From Diplonema japonicum (taxonomy: Eukaryota > Euglenozoa > Diplonemea > Diplonemida > Diplonemidae), in assembly GCA_964019335.1 (NCBI GenBank), contig OZ025697.1:124001-188000 (forward strand): a stretch of DNA of 64,000 bases, given 5' to 3'. Positions within the stretch are counted from its first letter, which is position 1. Each line of letters begins with the position of its first letter. The notes under the pieces were generated by a model, which worked only from the letters and a program-made list of their open reading frames with translations, had not been told where the DNA came from and did not search any database. Shown here in pieces: positions 44,421 through 53,977 of this stretch. The translations under genes were made by a program, and so were the position numbers.

Positions 44421-45034
44421 CTCACTTTCTTACATGTACCCCTATGATTTTCTTGTTCCTTTTTATGTTTGCGGTCCTTTGTCGGGTTTGCAATATCTTG
44501 TAGAAAAAAAGCGCCACAAAAAAAAAGGAAGCAAAACATGCTCTAAATAAGACAGAATGGGGGAAAGAAAACTCACAATAAAAAAAAAAGAAGAAAAAAA
44601 AAAAGATAAATAAGGATGTACTTGGTTTTTCTTTTCTTCTCGTTGCTAGGATAGTGCAGCCATTCTCTTTTTTTTTTCTCTTTTTCCTCGCCTTTTTTTT
44701 TTTTTTTTTTAAACAACTTCATTGAAAGCTGATCACGCCTCGTAGCTCAAAATAGTAAATAAGAAAAAAAAGGGGGGGTGGAAGAAAGATGGGAGAGAAA
44801 AAAAAAAAAACAAAAAAAAAGAGTGCCTTCTTTCTTGAGATGGTTCTTCTTTCTTTCTCTCTCTCTCTCTCCATTTTCTTTCTCTTCTCTTATTATTTTG
44901 AGATGCATCTCATTGCCTCATAGCAACACACCGAAAGAAAGAGGAATATAAAAAAAAAGAAGGAAAAAAAAAAAAAAACACACTCACACAGGTCAACATT
45001 TTCCTCCACGCTCACTCCTCCTTTTTAATTCTAA
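44421..45034. other. Low-complexity spacer
   Basis: Homopolymer A/T runs and CT-microsatellites (near 44850-44870). Nothing coding. The minus-strand reading just upstream of the ATG at 44420 contains ATCATAG followed by a short leader with an upstream ATGTAA, so if the acceptor is there the mRNA has a minimal upstream ORF. Confidence 0.5.
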
Positions 45035-46896
45035 TCAGATCAGCAAAGGCAGCAGGCATAAACACAATCCAGCTGCGGCCGCTAAGAAAAATGGCAACTG
45101 CCCCATAACGTCAAGCGGGATGAAGGCTTTGTCGACGTCGATCAGCGCAAAGAACAGCAGCAGAAACGACAGGGGGAGCGTGTACACCAGGCTAAAGGCC
45201 GCTGTGTACTTGATTTCATTTCCAAGAAAAAAAAAAAAAGAAAAAAAAACTTTTTTTTTTTTAGTACGTACCCCCCAGGTAGGACGATGACACAGCAGCA
45301 GCTAAAGGCACGATAATGACAAGAGAAAACCACTTCTGGGAGGGCACCCTCGGCTTCACCCACCTGTTTTTTTTTTTTTTTCCTTTTTTTTTTTTCCCCT
45401 TCAACATACGACAGTTCTCCCTTCTCAACTTTGAACTTCTCTTCAAGAACCGCAACGTGCGCATTGTTCAAGTCCTGCACCTTGTCCACAGCGAATTGTT
45501 CCAACGCCTTTGCACAGAAGTGTGCAATGAACACAAAGACCTAACCAAAGGATTTTTTCCCCCCCTAAAATAATATTTCCTTTCATACAATCATAGACAT
45601 AATACCCATCCCGGATCCACCATCACTTGACTTGGAAGGCCCGTCCTTGAACTTGTCAAGCTGAGCGTTTGCAAGGTTGTTTAACCAAGCTGCGGTCTCC
45701 GGCCCACTGATTTTCTCGGCAGCCTCTGTAACAACTGTCATGACCAACTGTGAGAAGGTGTGAAAGGCGGAGTTGAACATACCTCGAAAGAGGACTTTGT
45801 GAAGACCAGCACAAAGAACATAGACTGCAGTCCTACCTTGACGACCGCTTTGCCTAGCAATACGGCTGAGAAGAAGGTGAAGAACGGCATTCGAATCGCA
45901 CCGCAGCACAACCCACACAAATCGAACAATGCGTTGGGCCACGATGCCAGAAGGAACACAGCAAGGAAACCCCACCGCTTGACCTTGTCGACGGTCCACT
46001 GCTTCATCTCCTCATACAATGCAATTGATGACTTTTCACCCATTTCCTCTTCAATGAGTTCTTCAGCTCCACCGTCAGACGCCTTCAAGGCGAGGAGATA
46101 AGGTGGGATCTCGCCGAAGGCAGTCCCGGCACCCCACAGCATGCATGACATGAAAACGGTGAAAACCCTCGGCCAGTAGTCGACAATGGTCTCTCCGGGC
46201 GTGCAGCCACAGTAGGTGGGCATTGCGGTGAGGTTACCAATGGGGAGGATGTTCAGGTTGGCAGCAGGCCCCCCGGTGAGAAACACATTTGTCCCGAATT
46301 CGAGGTTTCCACAAACGTCAGCAGACATGCAGACCTTGTAGATGTGGGGGAACAGGAACAGTACACCCGAGTGCATTCCTTTTTTTTCTTTTCTTTTTTG
46401 GAAATTCTTTTCATACCACTTCCGAACCCAATGCTAGACGCCACACCGAGCATGAACCAGAACACAGCATCTTGGAAGATGATGTTAAACGCATACAAAT
46501 ACTCCACATGAGGGCCCTCAAGGAAGAACAACAGGTACTGTGGTTATAGGGGTTTCCTTTTTTTTTTTCTTCTTGTTCCAACCATACCGCATAGCAAGCG
46601 AGAGCGGGTGCCACGAGGAAGTAAAAAGCCGGGTGCGAGACCGCGACCTTGAGACACGAGAAGAACTGGGCGACGATGCGGGTGATAGAGTAGACCAGCA
46701 CCTTTCCGGGTGACTTGAAGATGTTGCATTCGTCTGCCTCGTTGGCTTTGTGTGCTTTTTTTACCTCGGCGAGGGCGGCCTGGAACTTTTCGGCGTTGCT
46801 TTGCAGCTGGGGGTTAGAAGAGCCTCCTGAATGGATAAAAGTAGGCGCAGCCTGTGTAGCAGCCGCCCGACGCGCCCCGTTGCTGGCCGTCGCCAT
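45035..46896 (-). CDS. VMP1: Vacuole membrane protein 1 (VMP1), VTT/DedA superfamily
   Basis: 524 residues from seven exons: 46588..46896, 46417..46537, 45783..46378, 45589..45747, 45410..45540, 45272..45363 and 45035..45201. Human blocks align in order: FGSGMHSGVLFLFPHI (human GTGLHTFVLYLGPHI, here created only by splicing across 46379..46416), MLWGAGTAFGEIPPYLLA (WGIGTAIGELPPYFMA), VDKVKRWGFLAVFLLASWP, WPNALFDLCGLCCGAI (IPNPLFDLAGITCGHF) and FFTFFSAVLLGKAVVKV. VMP1 is an ER multispanning protein and phospholipid scramblase needed for autophagosome formation and lipid droplets. The N-terminal ~100 residues (Ala/Thr-rich, then a membrane helix) and the last ~120 residues with further helices are lineage-specific. 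The terminal splice site (CAG at 45202) was chosen because only that frame gives the hydrophobic VYTLPLSFLLLFFALIDV segment. Confidence 0.93.
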
Positions 46897-46996
46897 TTTT
46901 CTTTTTTTGTTTTTTTTTAATTAGTTTTTCTGAAAAGGAATATGGAGATGGAGGTGGAGGAAAGTTTTTTTTTTTTTTCTTTTCTTTTCCTCCCCT

Positions 46997-47506
46997 TCAA
47001 ACTAAATCGATTGTGTCTGTGATTACAAAGCTTGCTCCATGCTCCTTCTGTGTGAGGACATGGAGCCTAGCCACTTCGAAGCTCTGAGGCTGCCATTCTA
47101 TGGCCTTAACCGTGGGTACCGCGACACCCATAGGCACTGTTCCAAGCCTGATATTTGGATTAAATGAACGTCTTGGCTCTAGGGATGCAAAGGTCTGTTC
47201 AAGGCACAGCCTCATGTCACTGAAAGGAGATGGGTCAGAAGGAGGGAGGTACAGCAAGGATGTTCCCTCATGTCGCTTTGTGTGTAAAACGCAGTCGAAG
47301 GTTGCGGTGAAGCGTTTGAGGCCAACCTTCTTGAGATCCTGCAAAGCCCCCGCCTCGTTCGCATAAGGCCACATCATCACCACACTGGGCGGCCACGAAG
47401 CAAAAATATTTTCGAACCTCCCCTTCTCCTTCAACACCGCTTGCTTCACCTCCTCGGAGGGGAGGACCACCACCGCTTTTCTATAATCCTTCGTGAATCT
47501 TCTCAT
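46997..47506 (-). CDS. Degenerate 2H-phosphoesterase-like protein (probable pseudoenzyme)
   Basis: 169 residues, no intron. The start was set at the internal ATG (47506, MRRFTKDYRKAVVVLP) because upstream codons encode only Lys/Arg/Asn low complexity made by A-rich spacer. It parallels the next gene: YRKAVVVLPSEE corresponds to FKNALIVMPPVD, WPPSVVMMWPY to WMPHINMIWPF, and FNPNIRLGTVPMG to FCPHLTVGKV. In the second gene both catalytic HxT-type motifs are present (PHIN, PHLT). Here both histidines are gone (PSVV, PNIR). It therefore keeps the 2',5' RNA ligase/2H fold but should not hydrolyse. Function unknown; RNA or nucleotide binding is possible. It could alternatively be a decaying duplicate, though the frame is intact. 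Confidence 0.72.
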   Translation of the reverse strand: MRRFTKDYRKAVVVLPSEEVKQAVLKEKGRFENIFASWPPSVVMMWPYANEAGALQDLKKVGLKRFTATFDCVLHTKRHEGTSLLYLPPSDPSPFSDMRLCLEQTFASLEPRRSFNPNIRLGTVPMGVAVPTVKAIEWQPQSFEVARLHVLTQKEHGASFVITDTIDLV

Positions 47507-48324
47507 TATATTATTATTATTATTTTTTTTTTTTTTTAACTTTTCATTTTCTTCTTTCCTTTCCCTCCTTTTTCTTCCTCCTTTTTTTTTTTCTTTTTTT
47601 CTTTTTTTAAACAAAAGGGGACTGTGTGCCAAAGATGTGACCATTTGAGGAACAAGACTTTACAGGTGGGCATCAGAGGTACGGGACAGTCTTTAAACTA
47701 ATCAAGGCGGTGAACGGCAAAAAAGACAAAAATGCAGCGCAGATCAACCGCTCGTAAAGCAGAAATCCTTGGGGAATACCTCGCATCAATAAGCAAGTCG
47801 TTGAGCATCTTAACGTAAAAGAATCCTAGCATTCCTTTGCAGGACTGGCTGTGCAGGACACATTCATTTCACTTCACCCAACACAAGGAGGTTCAAAATA
47901 CAAAAAAAGCAAACTCAAAAAAAAAAAATTATATAAATTCACGTTCGTCTTTTTTTTTTTTTTTTTTTAGGGAGGGGGAAAGAAGAAAAACACAAAAAAA
48001 AACAAAAAACAAAAAAAAAATATTCTGTCCTTTTGGCGCCCAGATTCTGCATTTGGTTAGTAGGAGGTTTCCTTTTTTTTTTTTTTTTTTTTTTTAATTT
48101 TTACTTGCAGGGTCAAACCACAAAGGACAGAAAATCTTCCCCCCCCCCTTTTTTTTTCTTCTTCTTTTGCTTCCCCCTATTCTCCTAGAGAGCACACAGT
48201 TTCTTTAAAATGTGAGAGGAGCTCGAAGGTCAAGGCTAATGTGTGTATACGTTCTCGTATCACCAGCCTGCTTCCTCTGTCGCTGCTGTACCAAGCGGAA
48301 TCTTTTGTGTGATGGCAAAAGGTG
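47507..48324. other. Spacer between the two 2H-phosphoesterase paralogues
   Basis: A and T runs with about 250 bp of ordinary sequence at 47630-47890 lacking a credible ORF on either strand. No RNA gene recognised. Likely 3' UTR of the upstream gene and the acceptor region of the downstream gene. Confidence 0.5.
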
Positions 48325-48567
48325 TCACGTCATCCGGACGGGAGATAATGAAAACTTCCTATTAATTAAAGAAATTAGATCCTTGAAGGAAAGGAAAGAA
48401 CACACCGAAACTTCAAAGGACGTAGGCTTCCATTTCGCCCCTTCCCGCACCTTGTTTACCATATGATGAGCTACCTTCCCCACGGTGAGATGGGGGCAAA
48501 ACGAGTCGGACGACCCTTCACAGTCTGGGAAACATTTCACCATTTTCTTTTTTTTTTTTTTTGAAGG

Positions 48568-48603
<36 letters not shown>

Positions 48604-48617
48604 AAAGCTCAATATAT

Positions 48618-48651
<34 letters not shown>

Positions 48652-49384
48652 CTTTTGCAACTCGTGCAGGTCGTTCAGCCTTCCGTTTGTGGCATTGGTA
48701 GGATTGAGGAATAGTGTCTGAGGGCCCTTCGACTTTACAAAAGCATCAAAGTTGTTCAAATAAATCTTTTTAAAAAAAAAAATCTCTTTTTTGAAAAAAA
48801 AAAAATACCGTGAAAGGACGCACAGTACTGAGAACGTTACGGAGAGTAGCCGCACATTTATCGTGCCAGACTGGGGTGGCGAAGGGCCAAATCATGTTAA
48901 TGTGCGGCATCCACCTGACAAATGCAGGGTCGTGCACAGAACGGATACTCTGAATCGGTCCCCACATATCGACTGGAGGCATAACGATTAAGGCATTTTT
49001 GAAATTCTTATTCAGGCCTCGAACGACAGAAGGGGTGCTCTTAGGTACAGGGACGGGTTTAGGTACAGGGACCGCTACTATTCTCGGCTTTGGAGCTGGG
49101 TCTATCGATACTGTGGATTCTGTCTCGCATTCTGTCGTTTCATCAACGGAGGGCTCGGTTTCTTCGAGGTCCTCGAGGGGCTTCTTCCGACGCTTTCTCA
49201 CCTTCTTCATCAGCTTCCCTTCAGCCGTCACCAGGTAATCCCCGCAGAGGAAGTCCTTCCCCTCGTTGTCGCCCTTGTCATCTGCCGTGATGTCATAGCT
49301 GCCCTCCTTGCTCCCCTCGACCTTTTTCCCTTCTATAAAATCCATAACCGCTCCGTGTTGCTCCCCTAGAAACCCGCGCAACAT
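48325..49384 (-). CDS. 2H phosphoesterase superfamily protein (2',5' RNA ligase-like)
   Basis: 303 residues from exons 48809..49384, 48652..48765 and 48325..48546. The start was set at MLRGFLGEQHG, because the preceding open codons encode only poly-Lys. The N-terminal ~125 residues are charged and Pro/Val-rich (IVAVPVPKPVPVPKS) and not part of the fold. The 2H core reads NALIVMPPVDMWGPIQSIR, FVRWMPHINMIWPFA (first motif), then across two introns to FDAFVKSKGPQTLFLNP and SFCPHLTVGKV (second motif, HLT). This is the layout of a common protist group of 2H enzymes acting on cyclic phosphates or RNA ends; the substrate is unknown. Both introns (48766..48808 and 48547..48651) are homopolymer T then A with AAAG acceptors, and the second, 105 nt, has almost no other bases. 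Confidence 0.83.
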
Positions 49385-49871
49385 TCTTTTTTTTTTTTTT
49401 TTTTTTTTTTTTACCACTTCCTTTAATAGAGGGGGGGAAAATAATCGAAGGGGAGAATTGAAGAAAGAAAAAAAAAAGTGTAATTAGTTTTTTTAAGAAA
49501 AAAAGGGGGAAAGGGGGGGGGGTGTTATTATTATTTTTTGCTTTAGTTGGGGAGGGGGGTTTCTTTTTCTTCTTCTCTCTAACCTTCGATATGGAAAACT
49601 GAATGGATAATCCTCCTTCTCCATAGCCTTTTGCGAAAAACTGGGGGGGGGGGGGGACGAGACTTTGCTTTTTTTGTCAGTAAAAAGAAAAAGAGCTCCT
49701 CGCAGTGCTTTTTTGGGCTTGACCTTTTTTCTTCAGTCTTTTTTTTCAAAAAAAAAAAAAAAAAAGTGTTGTTGTAAAGAGAGGAAATCGCCATCAAATT
49801 CTTTTTACACACATAACAACAAAAAAAAAGAGGAAACAAACCTATTTACAAGAAAAAAAAAAAAAAAAAAA
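49385..49871. other. Low-complexity spacer
   Basis: Homopolymer-rich sequence between a truncated LINE and the 2H-phosphoesterase gene. No feature recognised beyond a T-rich tract in sense that could serve as a polypyrimidine tract. Confidence 0.5.
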
Positions 49872-50430
49872 CTCGATCTATTTTTGCGGTGCGCTGGTTG
49901 GTGCCCACCGTGGACGGGGGATCCTACACGTGCCTGTCACCATTCTGCGGTTGCATCCTGGTGCCGGCCGTCGGGGTTTGCCTGTCCGTCATGGACGGCA
50001 TCTGCGCTAAGAACATCGGTCGCAGTCCCTCCAAATAGGGGGCTGTTTGGGTTGACGAGAACAGGGGTCTCTTGTCGTAGCCATGCATCGCTGGTGCGCC
50101 CAGGTTTCTCAGGGAGTGTACTCTGGTCATCCTTCTTGCCGGGAAGCCGCTTTTGTTGCCCTTTGCCGCACATGCTTGCACTCTATTGAGGATGTACCGC
50201 AGACGTGCGGCTTTTCTCTCCAACAGACTGCTCTCCCCATGTTCCCCGTATAAGGATATACCGGTCGTCATCTCAAAATCAATTGCCAGCTCCATCGTGG
50301 TGATTGACGTCTTCTTCGATCCTAGGTACCACCTCAGACCTTGCAGCCAGGGTAGCACATGTTTCAACTGCTTTTTCAGTATCTCACCCGTTGCTCCGTG
50401 CGCAACAAGCATCTCCTCCGTCGGTACCGG
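49872..50430 (-). mobile_element. Strongly 5'-truncated LINE, second subfamily
   Basis: Open frame from the A run at 50431 to the stop at 49924. It matches the C-terminal ~165 residues of the LINE at 31189-33302: PVPTEEMLVAHGATGEIL (TVPTVELLKSNGASGKVL), LRWYLGSKKTSITTMELAID, LGAPAMHGYDKRPLFSSTQT and RMQPQNGDRHV. Divergence is far too high for a fresh copy of the same element, yet no stop interrupts it. Its 3' tail (49872-49923) resembles the other element's tail only in a core (ACGGTG.GCACC.ACC.GC.CACCG). On the minus strand a ~59-base T run immediately precedes the truncation point. Same orientation as the genes. Confidence 0.87.
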
Positions 50431-50491
<61 letters not shown>

Positions 50492-50539
50492 ACGGACTGG
50501 AAAGCCCATCCATCTTCTTTTTTTTTTTTTTTTCCACGC

Positions 50540-53179
50540 TTACTTCGATGTCATGTCCCAGACACCATCCCATCCATCCTTGGGTGCGATATGGGGGTCA
50601 TCAAGGAACAGTTGAGCTCTAGGGATGAGAGACAGGGCGGTTAAATCATTGTGATCGTTGTAAGCCATGTTCCAGTGTTTCAAGGCAAGTTCCCATTCGC
50701 GTTTTTTGTAGTATTCAAGGCCAACTGCCCATTGTTCGTTTCCAAGGCGTTTCTGATCGGAGAGGGGGCCGTCCTTGACACGGCCTTGGAGTTCGAAGAT
50801 TTTTACAGGGAGTTTCTTCCCAACAACTCTAATGCAGTCAACCTCTCGCGTGTGAAAATCATTGTGAACAAGGTCGTACGTGAATTCGGTGATTAAAATG
50901 TGAGTTTTGTAAGCTTTTGTAGCACCCTCCATTCTGGACGACAAATTCACACCGTCACCTATTACAGTGTACTCCATTCTCTTCTCGAATCCGATGTTTC
51001 CAGCAACGACTTCGCCAGTGTTGATGCCAATGCCCATTCGGATGGGTTGTAAGCCTTCAGTGTCTCTGCGGGCGTTCCATATGTCAAGAAGTTCGAACAT
51101 TTCCAGAGCGCAAGAGCACACACGGTGCGCGTCATCTTCTGCTGGGAAGGGGACCCCGAAGACCGCCATAACAGCGTCTCCAATGTATTTGTCAACGATG
51201 CCACCGTGGTCCAGGACCGACCCTCCCATTAACTGGAAGTACTCGTTCAACGTTTCGACCACCTCGGCAGCTGACAGCGCTTCTGAAAGCCCCGTGAAAT
51301 TTCTAATATCGACGAACAATACGGAAACAGGAAGCTGCTGCCCGCCAAGTTGTGTCCCGCCTTCCAAAGCAGCGGCTGCGATCTCTGGTGACATGTATTT
51401 CCCCAACGTTGCCATCATTTGTGCCTCATTGGAGATGTCTTCAAAGGAGAGTACCACTCCAGTCTGCACACCGTCAAAATCCTTCAAAGCCATGATCGTG
51501 TAGTTGATGGTGAGGGACTTCTCCTCGTCGGTCTCTTTGTCGACTGTGATGAACGTGAAATCTTGTACCTGTGCGTCCTTGCCGGTTCGGTAGCACTCCA
51601 CGATGCTCTCGAGGAGTAAGCCGTTGATGTAGGAGTCGCATAGAGTCTTCCCGATGTTGCCCCTTGATGACGATCTACGGCCTTCTAAGGTTTTCTTACC
51701 TACATCGGACGTCGCTGTCTTTTTGATGAACCATGCTGTATAGGGTTCGTCTCGCATGGTAGCCTCACTGATGCCGATGCCGAACTTTACGGGGTCTCTG
51801 TTGCACGTTAGCATTTTCCCGTCCTTGTCGAGGGTGACGATGAGGTTCTTGATGCTTGCAAGGACGGACATGAACAGGTTCTTCGACTCTTCTGTCGATT
51901 TGAACAGAAGCGAGTTTTCGATGGCCACCGCTGCTTGTGCGGAGAAGGCGCCGAGGAGCCTTTCGTCCTTCTTCCCGAACGCTCTTCCGGATTTCTTGTT
52001 GATCATCTGTGTCACGCCGATAACCTCGCCCTGCTTGTTTGCCATCGGCATGCATAACATGCTGTTTGTCTTGTACCCGGTCTTCTTGTCGATTTGCTGG
52101 TTGAACCTGTGATCGGCATATGCATCAGGGATGTTCAGCGGCTCACCTGATGTCGCCACCGCTCCGGCGATGCCTGCTGTCTTCGGTATTCGGATCTCGT
52201 CGGTGCCGTCGGCCACGGAGCTCCACAGCTCGTTTCGTTCTTTGTCAACAAGGAACAAGGTGGACCTGTCAGCGGACAGAAGATCTCTCGAGACCTGCAT
52301 GATCGTTCTGATTAAAGACTTCACTTCAAGTTCGCTGGCCAACCTTCGAGCCACGTCAAGGAGGACCTCTACCTGGTTTGTTGCTTCATCTAAGGACTCC
52401 ACTGTCATCGAAGATACAAGAACCCTTCCGATGCCTTGTGCAGTTTCGTCAAGACTCGCAACCTGCGCTGCTGTGAAAGCGTTGTCTCCTGCCGCGACAA
52501 CAAGCCCGAAAACAGTGTCCTTGTTGATCAAAGGCGTCGCGATAAGAGATTTGCATTGACACATCAAAAGAGGTTGCAGCGTGGAAAGTTCGGCATCGGT
52601 GGGGGATGCATTGACAGACACCTTGGTTTTGACAACGGATCCAAGCTGTGCCGAGCTGTCTACAGGTGCACGGTGCTCTGGTTTCTCCGGGTCATACAGC
52701 ACCTCGTTATCTTCGTCGCGAAGGTAGAGGCAAGCTAAAGCTGCGTCAGGGAAAACTTCCTTCAGTTTTTCACTTATATGCGAGTAGAGTGCGGCGCCTT
52801 GGACAGAATCATCGATCACTGTAGTGCCGTTGGCTGTTCCCGCGGTGCTTGACAAAGCGCTGGACTGCATCTTCGAGATTAGGTAGGAAAGTTCGGTGTT
52901 TCTGTCTTCTGGAGAAAGAGCTTCCATGCCCGAAAGATAGTCCACTTCTTTGATGCTCCCGTTCAGGAAGTCGTCCGTCTGTGGTGTCTCTCCGCGTTTG
53001 TTGCTGCCCGACAGTTCCTCGTCGCATGCCTTTCTGATCTTCATCAGGACGCTCTTAGGTGATGGTGGCTGCGTCGCCAACACGTTCTTCAACAGCTTAT
53101 CGATGATCCTTGGAAGGCCCACCTTCCCCATGTACTGAGCATCAGGCGTCAGCTTGGCCTTTGGCCTTTCTCCTGGCAT
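50540..53179 (-). CDS. Class III adenylyl cyclase with two GAF domains and a PAS-like region
   Basis: 879 residues, start chosen at MPGERPKAKL. GAF 1 spans about 130-290 (ALACLYLRDEDNEVLYD), GAF 2 about 290-440 (DLLSADRSTLFLVDKE, MLCMPMANKQGEVIGV), a PAS-like region about 445-620 (LASIKNLIVTLDKDGKMLTC), and the cyclase homology domain about 620-790. The two metal Asp residues are in LFVDIRNFTG and KYIGDAVMAVFG. EKRMEYTVIGDGVNLSSRME supplies the base-selecting Lys and Asp typical of adenylyl cyclases and the transition-state Asn/Arg, so it should be active as a homodimer. The C-terminal ~80 residues are TPR-like. It has no membrane helix, unlike trypanosomatid receptor cyclases, and matches the cyanobacterial CyaB-type GAF-PAS-cyclase layout. 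It should therefore be a cytosolic cyclase controlled by a small ligand at the GAFs, cAMP/cGMP being the known precedent. Intronless. Confidence 0.88.
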   Translation of the reverse strand: MPGERPKAKLTPDAQYMGKVGLPRIIDKLLKNVLATQPPSPKSVLMKIRKACDEELSGSNKRGETPQTDDFLNGSIKEVDYLSGMEALSPEDRNTELSYLISKMQSSALSSTAGTANGTTVIDDSVQGAALYSHISEKLKEVFPDAALACLYLRDEDNEVLYDPEKPEHRAPVDSSAQLGSVVKTKVSVNASPTDAELSTLQPLLMCQCKSLIATPLINKDTVFGLVVAAGDNAFTAAQVASLDETAQGIGRVLVSSMTVESLDEATNQVEVLLDVARRLASELEVKSLIRTIMQVSRDLLSADRSTLFLVDKERNELWSSVADGTDEIRIPKTAGIAGAVATSGEPLNIPDAYADHRFNQQIDKKTGYKTNSMLCMPMANKQGEVIGVTQMINKKSGRAFGKKDERLLGAFSAQAAVAIENSLLFKSTEESKNLFMSVLASIKNLIVTLDKDGKMLTCNRDPVKFGIGISEATMRDEPYTAWFIKKTATSDVGKKTLEGRRSSSRGNIGKTLCDSYINGLLLESIVECYRTGKDAQVQDFTFITVDKETDEEKSLTINYTIMALKDFDGVQTGVVLSFEDISNEAQMMATLGKYMSPEIAAAALEGGTQLGGQQLPVSVLFVDIRNFTGLSEALSAAEVVETLNEYFQLMGGSVLDHGGIVDKYIGDAVMAVFGVPFPAEDDAHRVCSCALEMFELLDIWNARRDTEGLQPIRMGIGINTGEVVAGNIGFEKRMEYTVIGDGVNLSSRMEGATKAYKTHILITEFTYDLVHNDFHTREVDCIRVVGKKLPVKIFELQGRVKDGPLSDQKRLGNEQWAVGLEYYKKREWELALKHWNMAYNDHNDLTALSLIPRAQLFLDDPHIAPKDGWDGVWDMTSK

Positions 53180-53977
53180 TTTCTGGTTTTTTTTTTTTTT
53201 TTTTTTTTCAAGCCCACCCTGTATTCTTTTTTTTCTTTTAAGGAGACAACTGTGTTGTGTGTGGGAAAAAAAAGTGGGGGATAATATTTTTTTTTTTTGA
53301 ACTATGTTAAAGGAGAGGTAAGGTGTGTTCTTACCCCCCCCTTGCCCAGCCATGACTTTGCTGGCAAAAGTAGAATAATAATAATATTTAAAAAAAAAAA
53401 AAACATTTCAGAAACCAAGAATGAAGTTGAAACTTTGAGGTTAGTACTCTATGTGTGAGCCTTATCTATTGGAGTCCATCTCCCTTTTCTTGCCTTCCTC
53501 TGTTTGTGTTGCAAAGTAATGACACCCATGCTCACATTGACTAGCTCAAGGGGCCGTCTTACTCCTGAGAACCGAAGACCTTGGTCCTCCTGCCCACTTT
53601 AAAAAAGAAAAACTATTGAGAGATTGTGGAACCTGCTGGGGACAGGGCGTAATAATTTAATTTTATTTTTAATAAAAGAAAACACAAAAGGAGATAAAAA
53701 ATGATTTCATGTAAAAACAAAAACAAAAAACAAAAAAAAACTAACGAATTAGGGAAGAAAAAAAATAACCTAAGCATACCGATATCACTTGCTTATTCGC
53801 AACGGAGAAAAAGAAATCTCTTTTTTATATAAAAAAAAAAAAAACCATAGAATGACATAAAAAAAAAAAAAAAAAGAACGGAGTCTAAAGCTAGTTAGTA
53901 AGTTTTCTTTTCTCCCCTCCCTTCTTCTTCTTCTTCTTCTTTTTTTTTTTTTTTTTTTTTTTTTTTTCCTTCTCGTT
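53180..53977. other. Spacer between Hsp70-TPR and cyclase genes
   Basis: Mostly homopolymer, with about 200 bp of ordinary sequence near 53420-53640 lacking an ORF. Just upstream of the cyclase start the minus strand reads MAGQGG with a GTAAG donor-like site (about 53337-53353). Splicing it to the CCAG before the start would put the protein out of frame, so I treat it as 5' UTR or chance. Confidence 0.5.

Noticed and set aside
47507-47644. Upstream start (MVTSLAHSP) of the 2H pseudoenzyme
   Set aside because: The intervening Lys/Arg/Asn stretch is A-rich spacer; the paralogue alignment begins after the internal ATG.
53180-53353. N-terminal extension MAGQGGG.. of the cyclase
   Set aside because: It is made of spacer translated through A runs, and splicing the GTAAG there to the CCAG before the start shifts frame.
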